Below the pieces are notes generated by a model. That model was given only the letters and a program-made list of their open reading frames with translations, ran no database searches and was not told the DNA's origin. DNA of 19,686 nt from Paracoccaceae bacterium (GTDB lineage: Bacteria; Pseudomonadota; Alphaproteobacteria; Rhodobacterales; Rhodobacteraceae), in contig JAFIEC010000217.1 of assembly GCA_020832725.1 (NCBI GenBank), positions 1-19,686 of the forward strand, read 5' to 3'. A program made the translations under genes and the position numbers. Below, piece after piece: positions 15,077 through 19,686 of this stretch; position 1 is the first letter of the stretch, and each line of letters begins with the position of its first letter.

Positions 15077-15588
15077 TGACTCTGCGCGCCCTGCGTTTCG
15101 CGGCCAATCTGCCCCTCAGGTTGGCCGCGGTCATGCTCTTCATCATGATGGTGTTGACCTTCGCCGATGTGATCGGGCGAAGCACATTCTCCGCTCCCAT
15201 TCCCGGAGCGGCCGAACTGACCGCGATTCTGCTGGCAGCCGTGGTCTTTCTGGCGCTTCCGGCGACCGGGTTCCTGGACCGTCACATTTCGGTGGACCTG
15301 ATCGACGGCGCGCTGTCCGAGCGGGTAAGGCGGTACCGGGATGCCGCGATCAACATCGGCTTTGCCGTCGCGCTGTACTGGCCCATCAAGGCGGCCTGGA
15401 CGAGCGCGACCCGGACGCTGGGTTATGGCGAGGTCACGCTGTACCTCGGCTTCTCCGTTGGCGCGATCGGCATGGCGATCACCGTGGGGCTGGCGGCGGG
15501 CGCATTGTCGCTGCTCTTGCGCGGCGTTGCACTGCTTGCGTTTCCTGATGCGCTGACTCGCATGGAGCGAAGTCTTGGTCCGAACTGA
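15076..15588 (+). CDS. dctQ: TRAP transporter small permease DctQ
   Basis: This 170-residue inner-membrane protein has four helices at about 15-33, 45-62, 90-108 and 128-152. The conserved segment LTFADVIGRSTF after helix one and GAAELTAILLAAVVFLALP in helix two are typical of DctQ. It bridges the receptor and DctM. The ATG overlaps the dctP stop by one base (TAATG), so translation is coupled. dctM follows after 15 bases. Length is normal. Confidence 0.93.
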   Translation: MTLRALRFAANLPLRLAAVMLFIMMVLTFADVIGRSTFSAPIPGAAELTAILLAAVVFLALPATGFLDRHISVDLIDGALSERVRRYRDAAINIGFAVALYWPIKAAWTSATRTLGYGEVTLYLGFSVGAIGMAITVGLAAGALSLLLRGVALLAFPDALTRMERSLGPN

Positions 15589-15603
15589 CGAGAGGGTACC
15601 GTC

Positions 15604-16920
15604 ATGATCCCCGCGTTGATCGGACTTGCCGCCGTGCTCGTGCTCGTCCTCATACGAGTCCCGATCGCGCTCGCCATGGGCCTCGTCGGCATAATCGGCT
15701 ATGCCAATGAAATCAGCCTGCGCGGGGCGTTGTCCATGGCGGCCCGCCTGATCCTTGACGGCGCCCGCGACTACGGCCTTTCGGTCATTCCGCTGTTCAT
15801 CCTGATGGGGCTTCTCGTGAATATCTCGGGCATGAGCCGCGAGATGTATCGCGCTGCCCACGCGTTCCTCGGGCACATGCGCGGCGGGCTCGCGATGGCC
15901 ACCATATCCGCATGCGGCATGTTCGCGGCCATTTCCGGATCATCCCTCGCCACTGTTTCGACGATGAGCCGGGTCGCCATGCCGGAAATGCGTCGGTTCG
16001 GCTATGACGACGCGCTGTCCACGGCATCGATTGCTGCGGGCGGCACACTTGGTATCCTGATCCCGCCATCCATCATCCTCGTGATCTACGGCCTGCTCAC
16101 GGAAAGCTCCATCAGGGCGTTGTTTCTTGCCGGTATCGTTCCCGGGTTTCTGGGCGTGCTGCTCTACATTGCCGTGGTTGCGCTGATGGTGAGGTGGCGG
16201 CCGGCTATCGGGCCGCGCGGGGACCGAACGCCCTGGCCAGAGCGGCTGCGTTCCCTGTCAGGGATCGGCGGCGTCATCGGTCTGTTCGTATTCGTGATCG
16301 GCGGCCTCTACGGCCTTCTCGATTTCTACCCCCTGCACCTGAGGTTTTCCCCGACAGAGGCCGCAGGCATGGGGGCAATGGGCACTTTCCTGATTGCCCT
16401 TTGGCGCGGGCGTCTGACCTTCCGGAATACCCTGGGAGCCCTGTCAGAAACGGCGGTAACGACTGCGGGACTGTTTTCGATCCTGATCGGAGCGTGGATC
16501 TTTTCGAATTTCGTGAACCTTGTCGGCATGCCGGAGGCGCTTGTCGCGATCATCACCGAGAACGACCTTCACCCGATGACGGTCATGCTGATCATCCTGC
16601 TGATCTACATCGTGCTTGGCTGCGTCTTTGAAAGCCTCTCGATGATGGTGCTGACCGTTCCGGTTTTCTTCCCCGTCATCGTAGCCTTGGGGTTCGATCC
16701 CATCTGGTTCGGAATCGTGGTGGTGATCGTTATCGAGATCAGCCTGATCACACCCCCTGTCGGGCTCAACGTCTTCATCATGAAATCCGTGGTGCCCGAT
16801 GTATCGACCGGCACGATCTTCCGGGGTGTGACACCTTTCTGGATTGCCGATATCATCCGCCTGTTCCTGGTCGTCATGCTCCCATTCATCAGCCTCTACC
16901 TACCCGGCTTGCTGCTCTGA
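15604..16920 (+). CDS. dctM: TRAP transporter large permease DctM
   Basis: This 438-residue inner-membrane permease has about 12 hydrophobic segments and belongs to the ion transporter superfamily. Conserved stretches include ISGSSLATVSTMSRVAMPEM near 110-129, GTLGILIPPS at 147-156 and EISLITPPVGLNVF at 378-391; the latter two are the paired hairpin-like motifs that hold substrate and sodium in this family. GAGAGGG precedes the ATG. It ends the dctPQM operon; a stem-loop at 17020-17040 may terminate it. No frameshift or missing segment was seen. Confidence 0.95.
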   Translation: MIPALIGLAAVLVLVLIRVPIALAMGLVGIIGYANEISLRGALSMAARLILDGARDYGLSVIPLFILMGLLVNISGMSREMYRAAHAFLGHMRGGLAMATISACGMFAAISGSSLATVSTMSRVAMPEMRRFGYDDALSTASIAAGGTLGILIPPSIILVIYGLLTESSIRALFLAGIVPGFLGVLLYIAVVALMVRWRPAIGPRGDRTPWPERLRSLSGIGGVIGLFVFVIGGLYGLLDFYPLHLRFSPTEAAGMGAMGTFLIALWRGRLTFRNTLGALSETAVTTAGLFSILIGAWIFSNFVNLVGMPEALVAIITENDLHPMTVMLIILLIYIVLGCVFESLSMMVLTVPVFFPVIVALGFDPIWFGIVVVIVIEISLITPPVGLNVFIMKSVVPDVSTGTIFRGVTPFWIADIIRLFLVVMLPFISLYLPGLLL

Positions 16921-17019
16921 CGGGACTTCGCAGAGCGCCCGGCCAGTCGAGAGCGGTACCACGTCGGCCTCCTTCCGGCGAACCTGCTCGAGATGCTTGT
17001 CGTCGCGGGGCTCAACGTG

Positions 17020-17040
17020 GCCTGCAGCGCGCGTGCAGGC
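17020..17040 (+). terminator. Possible terminator hairpin after dctM
   Basis: GCCTGCA (17020-17026) and TGCAGGC (17034-17040) are perfect 7-base arms with a GC-rich 7-base loop, about 100 bases past the dctM stop. No T-run follows, so rho-independent function is doubtful. Confidence 0.35.
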
Positions 17041-17175
17041 TACTTCCCGGCGCCCGCCTGTGCTAACTCTCGGGTGCGCGGCCCGGAAGCGACTACGGCC
17101 GCGCGCGCAACCCCTTGAGTGGCGTGCTGCGAGGCACCGTCGGTCAGGACGTCCCCAGACAGGAGAAGACGCCCC

Positions 17176-17589
17176 ATGGATCTGTTTCGGGCCATCTACA
17201 CGTCCCGGCCTTTCGGCTTCGACAACGGCATCCTGAGCACCATCCTGATGGATGCACGGCGCGCCAACCTCCGCGACGGGATAACCGGTGCCCTGATCTG
17301 CCGCGCCGACATCTACCTCCAGTGGCTCGAGGGGCCCGAGGCGCAGGTCCGGAAGGCCGTGGCGCGCATCGAAGGCGACGACCGCCACGTCGAGATGAAG
17401 GTACATGTTGCCGAACGCGTCTCCGAGCGGGCGTTCGGCGAATGGGCCATGCTGCACGATCCGGCAGCGACGTGGCTCTGGTCCCGGAGCGAGATCGCCG
17501 ATGGCGCTCTGGATCGCGCGACCCCGGAGGAGATCACGGAAATCTTCGCACGGCTCCGCGACGGGATCGGCGCGCCCGACGCCGACTGA
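17176..17589 (+). CDS. Short BLUF-domain blue-light sensor
   Basis: This 137-residue protein consists almost wholly of a BLUF (FAD-binding blue-light sensor) domain at residues 1-95, plus a helical C-terminal cap at about 100-132. All key photocycle residues are seen at the positions used in PixD-type proteins: Tyr8 (FRAIYTS), Asn31 (ARRANLRDGITG), Gln49 (YLQWLEGP), Trp90 and Met92 (FGEWAMLHD). It should therefore bind FAD and show the Tyr-Gln hydrogen-bond switch. No output domain is fused, so it must signal by protein contact. CAGGAGA lies about 8 bases before ATG 17176; an upstream in-frame start at 17119 adds an unconserved Arg-rich stretch. Neighbours (TRAP operon before, OmpA lipoprotein after) do not reveal a partner. 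Confidence 0.92.
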   Translation: MDLFRAIYTSRPFGFDNGILSTILMDARRANLRDGITGALICRADIYLQWLEGPEAQVRKAVARIEGDDRHVEMKVHVAERVSERAFGEWAMLHDPAATWLWSRSEIADGALDRATPEEITEIFARLRDGIGAPDAD

Positions 17590-17829
17590 CGAAGCACCAC
17601 CCCGAGGCCATCCAGCGCGACGGCGGATCGGACCGGTGGAATCGCAGGAAGACCGGGGCCGCCTCGCCCCTGCGCGTCCCCCGCGTCGATCAGACGCCGC
17701 AATCCACCGCGCCGGGGCTGACCCTGATGCAGATCAGCCCGACTCGCCTTGCTCTCTGTCAACCTGTGAATCATCGCCGAAGACCGCCGCGCAGTTGTGT
17801 GTGCGGGCTTTCCGCAAGGAGGATGCAGG

Positions 17830-18474
17830 ATGGGCTACCGTGGAAGAACGATCGCGTTTGCCATTGCGACAGCATCGCTGGCGCTGGCGGGGTGCGCCAA
17901 CCCCGACGGCACCGCCAACCAGCCCGGAACAGGCGTGATCATCGGTGGCCTTACCGGGGCCGCAGCCGGTCAGATCCTCGGCGGGGATACGCGGTCGACC
18001 GTGATTGGTGCTGCGGTAGGAGCGGCCGCGGGCGGCGCCATCGGCACGCAGCTGGCAGCGCAGGAGCGTGAATTGCGGCGCTCGCTTGCCGGCACCGGCG
18101 CCGAGATTACCAGCACCGGCTCCCAGCTTCGGGTCATCTTGCCCGAGGGGGTGACGTTCCGTACCGCATCCTCGGTGGTCGATCCGGCGTTCCGCCCGGC
18201 CCTGCGGGCGGTGTCGGAAAGCCTGCGGCAGCATCCCGGGACGACAGTCCGTGTGGTGGGGCATACCGACAATGTCGGCACGGCGAGCTACAACAATCAG
18301 CTCAGCCAGGACCGCGCCCTGGCGGTGGCAAGAGAGCTCATCGCCGCCGGGACCACCGCGTCGCGTATCTCGGTCTCCGGGCGTGGCTTCTACGAACCGA
18401 TCGCCTCGAACGCGACTGCGAGCGGTCGTGCGCAGAACCGTCGGGTAGAGATCGTGATCACGCCGACGAACTGA
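17830..18474 (+). CDS. OmpA-family outer-membrane lipoprotein with glycine zipper
   Basis: This 214-residue protein starts with a lipoprotein signal peptide ending in the lipobox LALAGC (residues 17-22), so Cys22 should be acylated. A glycine-zipper segment spans about 34-75 (GTGVIIGGLTGAAAG, then GAAVGAAAGGAIG). A C-terminal OmpA domain at 98-212 contains VVGHTDNVGTASYNNQLSQDRA and the closing NRRVEIVI. Asp147 and Arg162 are the peptidoglycan (meso-DAP) binding pair of this family. It probably tethers the outer membrane to the cell wall. AAGGAGG is 7 bases before the ATG; an earlier in-frame start at 17797 would spoil the signal peptide. A strong hairpin follows at 18500-18530. Such proteins are core, so this marks the end of the accessory catabolic part. 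Confidence 0.93.
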   Translation: MGYRGRTIAFAIATASLALAGCANPDGTANQPGTGVIIGGLTGAAAGQILGGDTRSTVIGAAVGAAAGGAIGTQLAAQERELRRSLAGTGAEITSTGSQLRVILPEGVTFRTASSVVDPAFRPALRAVSESLRQHPGTTVRVVGHTDNVGTASYNNQLSQDRALAVARELIAAGTTASRISVSGRGFYEPIASNATASGRAQNRRVEIVITPTN

Positions 18475-18499
18475 GCGCAGATGCCGGAGAGGATCACTG

Positions 18500-18530
18500 G
18501 ACGGGCCCGGGGTGCGACTTCGGGCCCGTC
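18500..18530 (+). terminator. Terminator-like hairpin after the OmpA-family gene
   Basis: GACGGGCCCG (18500-18509) and CGGGCCCGTC (18521-18530) form a perfect 10-base stem with an 11-base loop, 25 bases past the stop codon. Only ACTTGTTG follows, not a true T-run. Confidence 0.55.
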
Positions 18531-18809
18531 ACTTGTTGGGGGCATCGGTGGCGCTGCCTTTTTCCTGCGGCACCAACCTGCATCAGTCCCGCCCGCGCGG
18601 CGCGTCGATAGGGTGTTGGTGACGGTACCATATTCCGCCGTCACCGGATTTTACCGAGTATCGGCGAGGCTTTGCTGCGCGGCAACCGGGCGCCAGTCCG
18701 GCCCGGCAGGAAGGCCTCGTCAATTTCGCCCCCATCGCTTGCCCGGCCCCTGGAGGCGCGCGCTCCTGCCCGGCCGGTCCGGGACTATGCGCTTGGGCGG
18801 GGGTTAGAC
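18531..18809. other. Convergent intergenic region with a second stem-loop
   Basis: No gene is supported here. GGTGACGG (18618-18625) and CCGTCACC (18638-18645) are perfect 8-base inverted arms around a 12-base loop, followed within three bases by ATTTTA. This could be a back-up terminator for the plus-strand gene. GC-rich partial repeats near 18745-18785, closer to the minus-strand regulator's end, do not form one clean stem. Confidence 0.4.
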
Positions 18810-19541
18810 CTATCGCAGCAGGGGGCCGTCCTGATCGAGATAGGCCGTGTCGAACGCGGCCACTTTCTTGAGCCTGTCGAAACCGTCGAAGGCCACGCGC
18901 CCGCCGCGGAAGGTGACGAGACCCTCCTCCCGAAGATGGCGGAGCACACGGTTGACATGCACCGCGCTCAGCCCCAGCGTGTCGGCCAGATGATATTGCG
19001 TCAGCGGGCAATCGAACCCCGTCCGGTCGCCCGCCCCCACAAGGGCCAGCCGCGCGCCCAGCTCCAGCAGGAAATGCGCCATCCGCTCTTCGGCCGAGCG
19101 GCGCCCGAGGTTGACCAGATGCTCCACCACCATCGCCTCGTCGCGCGATGCCGCCCACAGCACGGCGGTGGCCAGACGCGGCGCATCGGCGAAGGCGTCC
19201 AGAATGTCCGGGGCAAGGACTTCGGTCGCCTCGATCCGGGTTACGGCCTCGATGGAATGGTCGGCGGTGCGGAACAGGATGCTGCGCAGGCCGAGGAAAT
19301 CGCCGGGGATCTGGAAATCGACGATCTGCCGCCCGCCCTCCGGCAGAAGCTTGTACGAACAGGCCCAGCCCTCGGACAGGATGAAGGCTGAGGCTTTCGA
19401 CTGCCCCTCGTGGATCAGTTCATGCCCGGGCTCGAAGCTGCGCCGACGCCGGTCGAACCGCGCCAGCGTCGCAAGATCCGCGTCAGACAGGGCGACAAAG
19501 GCCGAGAGTTTTCGTGTCAGTGGGCTTTGCGGGGTCAGCAT
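18810..19541 (-). CDS. Crp/Fnr-family transcriptional regulator without FNR cysteines
   Basis: This 243-residue protein has an N-terminal cyclic-nucleotide-binding-type beta barrel at about residues 12-130 (FEPGHELIHEGQ, FILSEGWACSYKLL and GGRQIVDFQIPGDFLGL), a dimer helix near 133-163 and a winged helix at 175-225 with LTQYHLADTLGLSAVHVNRVLRHL. The N-terminus lacks the four-cysteine cluster of FNR, so it is not an oxygen-sensing Fe-S FNR; cAMP-binding residues are also not typical. The signal is unknown. The ATG at 19539-19541 gives a normal family length though its ribosome binding site is weak; a GTG at 19595 would add 18 unconserved residues. It is convergent with the OmpA-family gene. 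Confidence 0.9.
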   Translation of the reverse strand: MLTPQSPLTRKLSAFVALSDADLATLARFDRRRRSFEPGHELIHEGQSKASAFILSEGWACSYKLLPEGGRQIVDFQIPGDFLGLRSILFRTADHSIEAVTRIEATEVLAPDILDAFADAPRLATAVLWAASRDEAMVVEHLVNLGRRSAEERMAHFLLELGARLALVGAGDRTGFDCPLTQYHLADTLGLSAVHVNRVLRHLREEGLVTFRGGRVAFDGFDRLKKVAAFDTAYLDQDGPLLR

Positions 19542-19686
19542 GTTTGCACCAGAATGGGTCGGCAAAGGCCTGTTGGACGATACGCATAGAGGCACAAGAT
19601 GCTCGTCAGACTGCTCTGGATCAGCACATGCTATCAGATTGCGCCTATCATCACGAGATGTTCCGGCCTTTGGAGGCGGGAACCCC

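Noticed and set aside
18810..19541. Calling the last regulator FNR or FixK
   Set aside because: The N-terminal cysteine cluster is absent and specific FixK features are not evident; only the superfamily is supported.
1..19686. tRNA, rRNA, CRISPR arrays, insertion sequences, attachment sites
   Set aside because: No cloverleaf, regular spaced repeat array, transposase or paired long terminal inverted repeats were found by eye.

Overview
The window reads as a GC-rich alphaproteobacterial chromosome or large replicon, most consistent with a Rhodobacteraceae-type organism. This rests on gene content only: TRAP and tripartite-tricarboxylate transporters, a stand-alone BLUF photoreceptor, an OmpA-like glycine-zipper lipoprotein and an M15-type peptidase with a membrane tail. 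No rRNA, tRNA, CRISPR array, insertion sequence or recombinase was found. About twenty protein genes are supported, mostly with complete reading frames and good ribosome binding sites.

Layout. Positions 1-402 hold the 3' end of an M15-type peptidase with a C-terminal membrane anchor. Positions 619-1988 hold a LuxR-type regulator divergent from a VOC metalloenzyme. Positions 2152-6488 hold a tripartite tricarboxylate transporter split into two divergent units: the periplasmic binding protein on the minus strand, and a flavin monooxygenase followed by tctB and tctA on the plus strand. Positions 6565-9856 hold a minus-strand pair (alpha/beta hydrolase, then a second flavin monooxygenase that probably starts at TTG), divergent from an IclR regulator. 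Positions 10222-11361 hold an exported cytochrome c and an unrecognised five-helix membrane protein. Positions 11649-16920 hold a MarR regulator divergent from a cytochrome P450, followed on the same strand by a degenerate [2Fe-2S] ferredoxin and a complete TRAP transporter (dctP, dctQ, dctM). Positions 17176-19541 hold a BLUF protein, an OmpA-family lipoprotein and a convergent Crp/Fnr-type regulator.

How it fits together (inference). The middle 15 kb looks like an accessory catabolic region with two modules. Each pairs a substrate-binding transporter with oxygenase chemistry under its own regulator. Module A is the TTT transporter, two FAD hydroxylases, an alpha/beta hydrolase and perhaps the VOC enzyme, under IclR and possibly LuxR. 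It suggests uptake, hydroxylation and hydrolysis of an aromatic or heteroaromatic acid, but the substrate cannot be read from the sequence. Module B is MarR, P450 and the TRAP transporter. It suggests uptake and oxidation of an organic acid, with a clear MarR-like palindrome laid over the P450 promoter.

The most striking single observation is between the P450 and dctP. An uninterrupted 107-codon frame there keeps the putidaredoxin/adrenodoxin-type ferredoxin layout, but two of the four cluster cysteines (second and third) are Gly and Arg. The natural redox partner of this P450 therefore appears to have been inactivated, or turned into something that no longer binds a normal cluster.
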